Of a stretch of DNA of 64,000 nt, positions 1 to 12,187 are shown one piece after another. Under the pieces are notes generated by a model, which worked only from the letters and a program-made list of their open reading frames with translations, had not been told where the DNA came from and searched no databases. Position numbers and translations under genes: made by a program. The DNA lies in assembly GCA_016081115.2 (NCBI GenBank), contig CM071924.1:90844616-90908615 (forward strand). The letters run 5' to 3'. Each line of letters opens with the position of its first letter. Within the stretch, counting starts at the first letter, position 1. The stretch comes from Rehmannia glutinosa. Its lineage: Eukaryota; Streptophyta; Magnoliopsida; Lamiales; Orobanchaceae.

Positions 1-1262
1 AGTTGAAGTGTGAAAGAGTCATCCAATGATTGGAAGGCGACTCCAAGTCACCTCGGGGAAAGCAAGGAAATGCGTCAAGTCGAGATAATCGTAGTAAAAG
101 AACCGTTTTTAAATCAAGAGATTTACTTAAACAAGTAATATCTCCATACCACCTTTCTTGGAGTGCTCGGTCCCGAGGAAGCGTGCAAAAGGAATGAACC
201 AATGGGAAGCACTACACCGTGTCGAACTCGAAAAGGTGAAAGAACAACTCATACGAGGAAATGGCAATTCCAAGAACGCAACAAGACAAGCCAACGATCG
301 CAAAGTGACTTTCAAAAATAAGCCTATCTCTTCAACGGGCAAATTTTTGAAAGTTCACTATAAAAGGCCGAGGAGTTTGTTTGAGAAGTAAGAGATAGAT
401 GCATGACACACATGTGAGATATACAAGCATATTAAAATCGAAACATTCTCAATCCTCAAGCCTACATTACGAAGTACATCAATCCAACACTCACTGTGAA
501 GGAAAGAGAACTTCAATCGAGTTGAAGAGGAAACTTTTGAAAACAAGGGGTCTACATTCCGGGAAGGATTGTAGAAAGGTTCAAGGTTGAGCCAAGTCTC
601 AAGCTTTTGGAGGGCTTCGTGATCAAATCCAAAGAGCTTGAGCAAGTGAGTTTGAGTAGTAAAGCGGTGCGCCTGTGAAGAAGGAGTCGTCACGAGAAGC
701 GGTGAGTGATCAAGGCGTCTCGGATCGAGTCCCTAAGGATCAAGTCATTTTGTTGTGATCAAGACTTGTACGGACTGTATTACCACTTTGTAAACCGATC
801 ATTACTTAGTGGATTCCTCCAGGAGTTGGAGAAGAGAGGAGTAGAAGAATTACCCCATCTTCGAACCTCTATAAAAACTTTTTGTGTCATTTACATTTCA
901 AACATTTAAATTCTGCACTTTTAATCGCTTATATCTCTTTGATAAATTTGCTATCCATTTGATAATTTATAAGTACTAAATCAAGCTCTAAAATCTTGCT
1001 TAATCAAACTTAAGGGTGTTAAGTCTTCCGCTGAAAATAAAACCACAGTTGAGTTAAATTATAGCAACAATTTGAGTTACTCCATCAACGGCTCGGTGAT
1101 CTGTTGAGAGATTAACTCTCTTGAGTGACTAATTCGATTTGTCCATCAAGGACACAATTTGTGTAGAATCAACTCTGTAGATTTAAAAGGACTAAATCGA
1201 AAATTTGGTAAGGTTTATTCAACCCCTTCTAAACCTTACACTTACACCCCTTGGGACCTACA
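1..1262 (+). repeat. 5' LTR of the sirevirus-like element (partial)
   Basis: Base 1 aligns with base 12475 of the right LTR, so about 287 bases of this LTR lie outside the window. The repeat ends in GGGACCTACA, two bases before the primer binding site. Long identical blocks alternate with clustered small indels relative to the right copy. A TATA-like CTATAAAA at 869-876 lies in the probable U3/R border. Confidence 0.93.
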
Positions 1263-1264
1263 AG

Positions 1265-1276
1265 TGGTATCGGAGC
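1265..1276 (+). other. Primer binding site
   Basis: TGGTATCGGAGC starts two bases after the 5' LTR. It matches the usual plant copia site TGGTATCAGAGC, complementary to the 3' end of initiator tRNA-Met, with one change. Confidence 0.85.
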
Positions 1277-1387
1277 GGTTGGTTCATTGAACCCTCCGCA
1301 CCAGTTCTTGAACTAGATCTCCAAACTTTTCAAAGTCCGCTTTAGTACTTAAACCTTCAAAACTCTTTTTTATTAAAAGTCATTATC

Positions 1388-3722
1388 ATGGAAGCAAATT
1401 TGACACGCATCCCTATGTTCACTATCGAAGAATTTGATGATTGGAAAATTCGTATGCGGGCTCATCTATCAAAGCATTACATGATGAGATGTGGATAGTG
1501 ATAGAAGATGGGCCTCTCGCAAATATTAAAGGTGAACACAAATTTACATGCGAAGAGTTTTGCATTTGAAGGAGAAGAGGATCTTTGCCCCGGACAGTCA
1601 TGGTTGAAAAACCAAGAAGCGAGTGGACAAATGATGACAGAAAAAGATACAACCTGGACAATGTAGCCAAGGACATCCTTTACAAAACCTCGACAAAGCC
1701 ATGTTCAATAAAGTCAAATCATGCAAAACGGCTAAAGAAATGGGATAAGTTGACATTGATTTGTGAAGGCTCAGAAGCAAATCAAAGAAAACAAATTATC
1801 AGTGGATGTCGAAATTTGAGAATTTCAAAATGATCTCAAGGAGAGAACCTGGATCAACTAGACGCTCGGTTCTGAAATCACAAATGAGAGCTTCGCACTT
1901 GGAAAGGAATATACACGAGGAAGGAAATGTGTATGAAAATCCTAAAAAGTCTTCAAATTTGAATGGGAAATGAAGGTCATGGCCCGAGACATTCCATGGA
2001 CCTATCAAAGACATCCAACCATGAACTATTCTCGGACCTCAAAGCCTACGAGTTTGCCGAGAAGAAAAGACCAGGAAGAGACAGTGCTACCCAAAAGCAT
2101 TTGCTCTAATTGTTAAAGATGGGAAGAGAGTCGAGGTCAAAGAAGTGATTGACCCGGAAAAATAGCCACGATGGTTAAAAGATTTAACAAGTTCTTTAAC
2201 AAGAACTACAAGAGAGGAAAGGGTGAATCTTATGAAGACACTCGGCTCCTCCAAATCAAGGAAGACAGCAGGCCAAGAGAACAGATCATCAAAAAGTTGA
2301 GTATCAAAGGGCCGACAACTCAAGAATGGAAAAGAGGCGATCAAAAAGTTGAATATCTATGTTGGAACAGTAGACAACCAGGTCACTATGCCATTGATCG
2401 TCCATATCCTGTAGTCAACAAATACGAGAGATGAGGAAGAAAGGAAGGTCTTGAGAGAAAGAAGACAAGAAAGGAAAAAGGCAATGATGGCTGCAGAGAT
2501 CGAGGCCTAAACAAACAAGTCAAGTCAAGAGACAATTGATTGAGAGCAGATGAAGCCGACTATTCAAGTGACTCGAAGAAGAAGCCCCGACCGCTTGATG
2601 GCCAAAGAACAAGATCAAGAAGATGAGGTACAATCTAACTCAACAAACTCGACACTAGTGATAGTGATTGTGACACTCACACTTCATCACCCACTCGATC
2701 TTTATGATTCATTAGGCAAAATGATGAAAGATTTTGAACACATTAAATCCTCACACACACTATTGAATGAGGAAAACGAGCCTACTCAAAAGTCAAAACT
2801 CAAAGCCGACTAAGGAGCCGAGTACTCTAAGTCAAATAGTCGTTGAAAATGAAAGTTTAAAGGTGAAAATGCTAAATTAGTAGCAGAAATTGCTGATATA
2901 GAAAAGAGGGAGAATGACCTCAAGAATGTTATTGCCTCATTCACTAAGGCATCTAAATCATTGGATGATCTTATTATGAGTCAAAGAGAATGTGGAGACA
3001 AGACAGGCTTAGGATTTAATTCCTCTGTGCCATGTCAAACCTCAAGAGTAATTTTGGAAAAAGGATCTTCAAGTCATGAAGAGTCTGAAAAATCCAAAAC
3101 TCTAAATGTTGCACACACATTCACTCCAAAGAACAATACTAAGCAAACTGGCCTTGGTTACAAAGGAAAAGGAAAGCGGCCGATTGAGTGTCTTTGAAAG
3201 GGCGGTGAGAAGAGATTCACCGAGTCCTCAAAGGCAAACTCCAAGCAGAAAATACTCTGTAAAGAAGAAGCGAGAGCTACCAAAAATCCCGAGAGAAAAC
3301 CCATAAAAGTGCATATGATGGGAATGGTAGAAAATATCCAAGCCAAGTGATTGGAATAATGTGAACTATCAAAGATAGACTTATGGAATATAAGCCCAAA
3401 TGGCAAAGGCACTAGAACTCGGCAAAGGCCATTCCAAAAGTATAAGAGCTTTCATCAAAGACACATATGCACCTAGGCACTACACTCAAAAACACCACCA
3501 TTACCCAAGGAAGGCAATTGCTAAAACACATATGCGGGCATACAGACAAAAGAGCAATTTGTATGAACCTAGAATCCCCAAGCAATTTGCCAGGATTAAT
3601 TATGATTATGGCATCGATAGATGGCAACCCCTTAGAGTCAAATCATTTGGCTATAGGTTGGTTGAATCATCTTACAATTCTAACCCCTCAGGACCCAGAC
3701 AAGTATGGGTACCTAAAACTTA
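1388..3722 (+). pseudogene. gag of the sirevirus-like element, broken
   Basis: Translation from the ATG at 1388 gives an N-terminus beginning MEANLTRIPMF and an FDDWKIRMRAHL block, typical of copia capsid proteins that specify particle assembly. A downstream piece (about 1585-1680) contains SEWTNDDRKRYNLDNVAKDIL, a second conserved capsid stretch. A degenerate CCHC zinc knuckle lies near 2360-2405; CWN...GHYAIDRP keeps the spacing, but two cysteines have become Ser and Arg. A charged, probably coiled region follows (2550-3000). Stops and frameshifts separate these pieces, so no full-length Gag can be made. Gag and pol are joined without an obvious separate pol start, as is usual for copia. 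Confidence 0.75.
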
Positions 3723-6700
3723 ATTTCCTTGATTGCGAGGTTGGCGAAATGTGAGTGCCAAGGAACCTGGTACATGGATAGTGGTGTTTCCGGACATATG
3801 ACAGAAATAAGAGAAATCTGTCAAAATTCAAGGAAGTCAAAGGAGCAAAAGTCATATTTGGAGGAAATGAAGCTCCTGGTGAAATAAGAGGCATTGGATC
3901 CATCAAAAGGAATGGATTAGAAATCACAGATGTTGCATATGTTGAAGGACTCAACTTCAACTTATCGAGTATCGATCGGCTCTGTGACAAAGGGCTACAA
4001 TGTTGGATTCAACATGGGAATATGCCAAATCAAAGACATTGAATCAAATGGAGTTGTCTTTGCAAGGATGTAGACAGAAAAATATGTATGTAGTGGATTG
4101 GTCAATCGCAACACTCAAAGACTGTCTACTAGCAAGAGCACGGCATTTGAATCAAGTTGGTCGTGGCACAAAAAGCCGAGTCTTTGAATTTCAAAACAAT
4201 TAACAAGTGGCAAGAAGTCATCTTGTAGAAGGACTTCCAGACTCAAAGATATACAAGAAGGAGAGTATATGTGATGCATGTCAGAAGGAAAACAAATCAA
4301 GTCGTCATTCAAAGAAAAGATATGCCCATCCTCGACAAGAATATTGCATCCGCTTCATATGGATCTATTTGGCCCAGTGGAACCGGCCAAAGATAAGTGG
4401 AAAGAAATACACCTTGGTGGTAGTAGATGACTACTCAAGATATACATGGACAATATTCATGTGCAAGAAGAAAGAAACTCTACAAAAACTACCACGGTGA
4501 TGAAGAGGATCCAAAATGAGAAGAGTCAAACCATTATCAAAATAAGATCAGATAGAGGAACCGAGTTTGTGAATGGAATAATAACTCAAGATCTTGTATT
4601 GAGAATGGTATTGGTCATGAACTATCGGCAGCAAGGACTCCACAAAGAGAATGGAGTTGCGAGAAAGAAGAAATAGAACCCTCAAAGAAGCGCAAGGACC
4701 ATGTTAGTGAAGCGGGGGTTACAAAAAGATTTTTGGTCAAGCAATCAACACGACTTGCTACACCCAAAACAGATGTATGATAAAAGAGACGGTGACAAAG
4801 ACTCCTATGAGATCCGGACTGGAAGAAAACCAAGTGTTGCATATTTGAGAATATTTGGATGTAAATGCTTCATCCACAACAATGGCAAAGACAACCTAAA
4901 GGCTTTTGATGCTAAAGCGATGAAGGTATCTTCTTAGGATACTCAATTTGAAAGCAAAGCCTTCTGAGAATACTCAATAAAAGAACTATGGTCACGGAAG
5001 AATCTATTCATGTAGTATTCGATGAGCCAAATGTAAATGGAGAAGACATTGAAGAGTCGGTGATAAGTGAATCATCCAACCATACGAAGAGTCCCTATCT
5101 TTTCAAGTCAAGCCGGGAATTATCAATTCGAAGAAGATGAGATAGTGAATCTCAAAAAAAATTTGGAAAATTTGCGGCTAAGTGATTATGAGAGAGTCGA
5201 CCAAAGAACACAAACCGCAAGTCGATCAATCCACTAACTTACTTCAACTCGATGTAAGATGGTGAGAGACCATCCACGAGAACTTGTCATTGGAGATATA
5301 AGAGAAGGTGTCAAAACAAGATCCGAACTCAACAAGAAGCTATGTTCACATGCTTCATCTCGCAAATAGAGCCAAAAGATGTGTCACAAGCATTGGATGA
5401 CACACATTGGATTCAAGCTATGCAAGAAGAGTGAATCGGTTTGAAAGAAATAAAGTATGGGAATTAGTGCAAAGACCCATACATCAAAATGTTATTGGAA
5501 CCAAATGGGTATTTAAATAAAATGAACGAGGAAGGCTGTGGTAAGAAACAAAGCAAGATTGGTAGCCAAAGGATATTGCCAAGAAGAAGGGATAGATTTT
5601 GATGAAACATTTGCCCTGTAGCAAGATTGGAAGCTATAAGGATGTTTGTTGCCTATGCAGCTCACAAGAATTTCATTGTATATCGATGGATGTAAAAAGT
5701 GCATTCCTAAATGGTTTATTGGAAGAAGAAGTGTATGTTGAACAACCTCCAGGATTTGAGCGAGAAGACTCTTGGAGACAAGGTATACAAACTCAAGAAA
5801 GCCCCTGTATGGATTGAAACAGGCACCCGAGCATGGTATGACACCTGTCACAATTCCTAATCGAAAATGGATTCACAAAAGGAAAAGTAGATAGAACACT
5901 TTTTAATTCAAGACAAGAAGAGTATATCGCTTGTTCAAATATATGTGGATGATATCATTTTTGGATCCACTAACAAAGTCTTTGTGTGAAAAATTCTCAA
6001 ACCTCATGCAAAGTAAATTTGAAATGAGCATGATGGGAGAGCCGACATTCTTCCTGGACTCCAAGTGAAACAATTTGAAGGATGGAACCTTCATAAGTCA
6101 AACAAAATACACCAGAGACTTAATGAAGAAGTTTGGTATGGAGGAGAAGTCTTACTCGTAAAAATACCGGTGAACACATCATCAAAATGGACATGGATGC
6201 GGATGGCAAGCACAGTAGATCAAACAAGATACATAGCATTTATTGGATCACCGCTTATCTCAAGAAGCAGGCCGACATCACCTTTCTTTGTAGGTGTGTA
6301 TGTGCAAGATTTCAATCTGCTCCAAAAGAGAGCCACATGACAAAGATCTAAGAGAATATTGAGATACTTGAAAGGAAGCAAGAAGTAGGCCTATGGTATC
6401 GAAAGGAAGGTGGATTCAAGCTAATTGGCTATTGATTCGACTATCTTTGGATGCAGAGTAGAGGGGAAGAGCACTTGAGGCACATGTCAAATGCTAGGAA
6501 ACAGTGATTTCTGGTTTAGCAAGAAGCAAAACTCAATAGCCACCTCTACTGAGGCGAGAATACATAGGCTGCGGGCGGCATGTTTGTGCCCAAGTCCTAT
6601 GGATGAGACAAAGCGGTGAGAGACTATGAAGTTGAAGAAAAAGAAATTCCAATCATGTGTGATAACACAAGTGCAATTGCAATCACTCAAAATCTCGTGT

Positions 6701-6870
6701 TGCATTCAAGAACAAAGCATATTGATGTCGATATCACTTCATAAGAGATCATGTTGAAAAGAAGGACATCATCCTGGAATATATCTCAACCGATAAACAA
6801 CTAGCCGACATCTTCACAAAACCATTATGTGAGACAAGATTTGAAGAACTCAAACATGAGTTGGGATTAA
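3723..6870 (+). pseudogene. pol of the sirevirus-like element: protease, integrase, reverse transcriptase, RNase H
   Basis: Domains appear in copia order in shifting frames. The protease is near 3767-3800 (WYMDSG, the Asp-Ser-Gly active-site motif). The pre-integrase zinc region is around 4255-4320 (ICDACQKENKSSRHS). The integrase core has VVVDDYSRYTW near 4417 and a degraded RSDRGTEF near 4548. Reverse transcriptase has FHCISMDVKSAFLNG near 5670-5715 and the YVDDIIFGS catalytic motif near 5942. RNase H spans roughly 6220-6720. At least eight frame changes or stops interrupt the chain. The product would normally be cleaved by its own protease and would copy and integrate the element. As written it is a fossil or carries sequence errors. 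Confidence 0.88.
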
Positions 6871-7432
6871 TTGAACTAAGTGAGACACGGAAGAACCAAA
6901 GAAAAGAAATGGAACAGAAAAGGAGGTGAAAAAGAGAAAAAATCATTTAAATCACCAAGAATCACCAGACGGAAAGAACTGACACCGAAGTCGGTGATAG
7001 CCGAGTCGCTAAGAGAACTGTGAGAAGTAGAGTTAAATCGGCCTAAGAGATGTTTGAATAACTTATGAGCAAAGTGACAAAAACGATCGTTTGACTAAGC
7101 GGGAATGTTTTAAGGAATACGTCAAAGATAATGATGATGTGTACGGACATAAAGCCGCACACCAAGCTTATGATTGGATATAAATGTTGCCGCATTAAAT
7201 ACGAGACATGAAATGCTCAATAGGCGTGCGAAATCCAAGCCATTGATTTCGATCACAATTCAAAAAACCGCACGCCCTTTCATAAACCATATTTAAACCA
7301 TTTTCGTCCGTTTCTCTCTCACACTTCTAAAACTATTCATCTCTTTCTCTCAAAAGCAAAGGCAAAATACTCTCGAAACCCTATCAACCTTCAAATCAAT
7401 TTTCGAGTTTTTCCTTGATATAATTCCGAGAA

Positions 7433-10400
7433 ATGGCACCAACTTATGACTTTACCAAGTTAGGAAAGCAAATCCACACGGTTCGACGGTGGATTTTGTG
7501 GAATGATGAAACAGGGTCCGACGACACCCTAGTGAAGAAAATCGGTGAGAAGTTAGAAACGCCCGGACTAAAACCGTTTCTAACGCTAGAATATCCGATG
7601 ACCTACGTGGAGGAGGTCGCGACAATTCTATGTGAATGCCGAGATTCACGATGAAGGAATCAAGTCATCCATTCACGGAAAGCGGTGACTATCACCGCCA
7701 AGGATTTGGTGAACATTGCTCACTACCGCCAGGAAGGAGCATCCGAGATTAAAGAAGGTCGATGTAAACTTGGCCGACGCATGGAAAGAAATAGCCAAGT
7801 CCGACTTTGCCGATAAAATTATATACACAAAGACAAACAAAGATGCTGAAGGAGGATTATCACAAGTTGTTGGACATAGTTGCCAAATGTATCGACATCA
7901 AATTGGCGACTTTGACCAATCATTCAAAGGCAAAGCCGATTGTAATGGCCGCAATCATCGAAGAAAAAAGAAGATAAACGGGCTGAGTTTGTCTACGCAG
8001 ACTCTGCCGAACGTGGGGAACAAGTCCTTCAAAGAAGATGGCTCATTTGGAGGATCCCTAGGATATGGCACGGTGATTGGCGGCTATTGGAGGTGAAAGA
8101 GTCCCTCTTAGACATGGGAAGGCTTTCCATGTTAACAAGAGGATGTTGAGCAAACCTCTCTCGGCGCTCGAGTAAGAGAGCTTACGCCAAGAGAGTCGAC
8201 ACGGTGAGGGGAATCGGTGACCAAGATAAGATTGATTTTCCTCTCCCGGCAAGAAGAAAGGCGCCCCCGCAAAGAAAGAAAACCAAACATGCTCCCCCCC
8301 CGCCAGCAGAAGTCACCGCCCCTGCCGGCCGTGTCTCCCCGCCCTGCTGCAGCGGCGGTCGAGAAGGACTCACAAATACCTTCTCCGATCGTCAAAAGGA
8401 GGAGAACCGACAAGCCAAGACGGCCGCTCCTCGTAAACAAACACCAAAGACGGCCCGGCCCCCAAGACTCGAGAGGACACCATCTCTCGAACGTAAATCC
8501 CTCCGGTACAAACTAGAGACGAAGAAGACTTGTCAAGCGATCGAACAGGAGAAACCAAGTGAGTCGATTACTCGGCTAGCACAAATACGGAGACTATGGA
8601 GAAGTAGAGTCTCCGGATGTAGTTGATGAAACAACCAAGTCTGCCGAAGGCGTCAGAGAGGCAACCCGAAGACACTGTTTGTAGCTCACACAATCAAGCA
8701 CAAGAAACGCGAGTGGATAGTGATGTAATGGTCCTATCTCCACCTTACCCGGACATCCAAAATCGTCTGCGTGAGTGGAGGAAATGGAAGTTGAGTAAGT
8801 CAAGGAACAGTTCCAACGGCCCGAGTTCATAGAAGAAGAAGAGGAAGCTCGCTAAATTTCCTTCGATTAACTACGTGCTCCCACTGGATGAAGACAACCG
8901 CATGCATACCTGCAGATCTACAAGGACAAGAAGAGAAAAGCAAGTCTGAAGAAGCCGAAGACGTGAGAAGGCAAGCATCCGCCCTATCTCGGCACCACAG
9001 AACACACACATCCTCTCCTTGATGTCTTCTCCGGTGATGACGAGGAAGGAGAATGTCCGCCGCCACGGAAGAGTTGCAAATGCAGCAAGCATTGCACGAA
9101 TCACGAATCCTTCACGAGCAAAGACTAATGGAGGGACCAGGAGAGTCATCCGAACACAATCGAAATCGATCCAATGGGAGTGGTTCAAGCAAATAGCCAC
9201 GTTGTTATTCGCTACCACTTCCCCACTCACTCGGAAGAAGGCATAAGGAGATGGCGATGAAACCGGGATAGTGGGGACCCGTCGAGCCAACCCCTATTGA
9301 AGGTGTGCAACCACCGCCCCAACTTTGAACAATCAATCGAAATGATCGGGAGCTTGGAGACGAGTGACCCCATTCAAGTCACTCACCGGGTGTGCGCACC
9401 GGGGGAAACTCCCTCCACTGCGGCAAGGTCGGAGGATGTCGCAGATGACTCCACAACGAATCAAGGAGGCGAAGAAGAGAAAATACAAACACAAGAAGAA
9501 CAACAAGTTGCCATCAACGAAGCTCGATACGAGTTGAGACTGTCTCGGTGAGGTGCGAATCGCTACGAAGGCTAATGACGCCGCGATGCGGTCGAGGCAC
9601 GAGGAAGGAAGGAACAAAGACCGGGAGTTAACACTGGCGATGAAAGTGCAATCCATGGGGTTGAGACTCCAATGGATGCCATCTTTAGAAGACCCTAAGA
9701 CAGTGACATTAATCGTCGAAAGGGTGGACAAGGCCTCCGCAGCAAAGAGAGACCTTTGGAGGAAATGAAGGCCCACGGGAGGTTGAGACTTCCGGGGTAA
9801 AGAGGTCAAGTAGAGAACATCCCTCCTACTATCATCGACCCATCCGAGAAGGAGATCAGCGACTTCATGATTCCCAGGACAACCCCGATGTCACTTTTCC
9901 TCGGGATCGAAGGCGAAGAAGAAGTTGAGTCATCCCCATGACAAATCCAAAAGACTCAGTGCGGATGTTCCAAGCACGAGTAAGTCGATCCCAAGACTAC
10001 TCGTCAAACCTTTAATTTTGATGATGAGCCACCAATGGAAATCTCATCATCGTCCGATGACGCTCGATAAGGGCGAGGACCGATCCATCTTGAAATGGAA
10101 AAATCGGTGAGACCAACGAAAGTACATTAAGTGTTGAGGCTCGGCAAGCGGGTCTACTTCACAATGAACCGGTGAACAAGAGACAATCGCACAGGCTCCT
10201 CAAAGCTGCAGCAGATCGATTCCCAAAAAGAACTTCACGCGCACCGCTCATCATCGAACAGATCCCGGTTGGCGGTGATGAATCTTTGTGGAATCTTTCC
10301 TTTTTCACTTTGGAGATACGAGAACTCCACGAAGAGTCGAAAACGAACAAGCACGCTATCACAAACTAGCTCATGTTCTTCCAACAGACACCATTGTTCG

Positions 10401-11965
10401 GTGATTATGACTTTGATCTTTGTATGGCCATCACCGCAATGAAGAATCATTTGAAGTTCGAGAAGTGTTCAAGGCACTCTTTCCGAGGTTGAACGGATGG
10501 AGAGGCATCGAGCCTCTTTGGACATGCGTTGGACATGAAGATGCCACCCTTACAGTGATTTAAGAGGCATAACAGATTCGGATAAGGAATGGTGGCAACA
10601 AAGAAGAAACAATGCGTGTGGAACGGTGAGATACTTGGACAATTGTTCAACAAGCTCTTTGGTGTGGAGAGTGAAAATGCCGATGCAAAAACGAAGGCCG
10701 AGAGAACACATTGAGCATATGCATGAAGCTCACACCGCCGAGATCAAGGCTGCTGCGTGAGCAAAATACAAATGATCTACGGCGTTTGGAAGAACACATG
10801 ACAAGAAAATTCAGCCTTCTCATGGGTGAGATGAAGCGATTTGTGAGAATCCAACGCTACTCGGTCAATTCCGTCTTGCATACAACGCAGCAGACTTGAA
10901 GTTTAACTCAACCATCGAAGACTCGACTTCATGCTTGCCAAAGATGTTCCCGGGGTTCCTCTATCCTTTGATGATGCCAAAAAGGGGGAAGAGGAATACC
11001 TTAAAGCAAACAAAATCAAGTCGAAAAGAAAGGAAGCGGTGAGAAGGAAAATCATCGGTGAGGAAGTCTTGAAACGAGAAGAAAGGAAAGCTTGTTGAGG
11101 GGGAAGGATCAAAAGATTTGACCTTGATGATTGCACAAACCCCTCAACAAGGTCCTCCGGTGACATTATAAGCGACAAACTCCCCGACTGACTCGCCACT
11201 CCAACACTGCTTTGTATCTATGGCCGAGAAGAGAAAACAATTGAAGCGGGGATGAAGGAAGTGGAAAGAAGAATGGATGCCAGGGTGATGAACATCTTGA
11301 AAGAACATGGAGGCATTCCAGTGAGCAAGAGACACTTATGCCATCTCGGATGTCGGAGACGAGCCACGATCGGTCGATGAATTTAAAACGCTCGAACGGG
11401 GATACTTTGCAAATATGTCTATGGCTCAAGCTTGGGACTGTCTTGGGAAAAGGGTCTCACATTATGTGAAGAAGGCGACGACAGCAAACAGACAACCGAT
11501 CGCTCTCTTTGGTCACTCCGCTGGTCACTCATTTGGAAAAAGAAGACCCCAAGACAAAGATACGCCCAGAGGTAGAGGAAGAAGCGATAGTGGAGGAAGA
11601 AGCTTGGACCCAGGCCTCCGCCCAAAAATATTGAATACGTGGATCCGGGAAAGAAAGGAGGGATCTACTTGGCCGGGCTTGACCAAGTGGCAAATTTGAA
11701 AGTGGCTAAAACTAACGCCGAGTATGCAAAAAGAATAGAAGAAGAAAACAAGAGACAAACTCGGCTATGGCGGGAGAGAGGAAAGAATAAGAAAAGATGA
11801 AGGCTGCCGAGGAAGGCATATGAGAAGAAAAGAAAGCGGTTACGAAAAAAAAAGAGAGAAGAAGAGAAAGAAGATCTTGAACAAGATGAAAAAGAAGGAG
11901 ACAGTGAAGGAGATGAAGTGTTTCTTTGCCCAACCCTTCGTGTATTTTATTATGTAAATACATAC
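7433..11965 (+). pseudogene. Accessory gene region between pol and 3' LTR (env position), broken
   Basis: After pol there is a TATA-rich leader and then an ATG at 7433 opening a frame that begins MAPTYDFTKLGKQIHTVRRW. Its continuation in another frame (about 7625-7760) includes EIHDEGIKSSIHGKAVTITA, which resembles the N-terminal domain of many plant 'putative plant transposon proteins' (Transposase_32-like; recalled, not searched). The next 3 kb is rich in Lys, Glu, Pro and Ser and reads as a disordered protein in several frames. The last part (about 11700-11935) is a highly charged Lys/Glu coiled-coil-like stretch. No signal peptide or transmembrane pair is evident, so I do not call an envelope protein. 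Frameshifts are numerous. It could be a captured host or transposon gene carried by the retroelement. Confidence 0.6.
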
Positions 11966-12173
11966 AATGTAAGTCTTCTCAGTAATAAAGCTATAAATTC
12001 TTTATTTTTTTGAAGACAATTATGTGCTCGATACACCCCGTGATTGTGTTAAGGAACAAGAATGATATGATCAATAAAAGAATTGATTCTCGCGCATACA
12101 TTCTATGTCAATACACTATCTGTATGTATCATTGATGTATGCATTTTTGAATGATTTAAGTTTTGGCATCATC

Positions 12174-12187
12174 AAAAAGGGGGAAAT
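12174..12187 (+). other. Polypurine tract
   Basis: AAAAAGGGGGAAA lies immediately before the TGTTAGG start of the 3' LTR. It is the expected primer site for plus-strand DNA synthesis and confirms the element's orientation. Confidence 0.85.

Noticed and set aside
7433..11965. Retroviral-type envelope gene
   Set aside because: Position fits, but no signal peptide, transmembrane segment or cysteine pattern could be seen in any frame.
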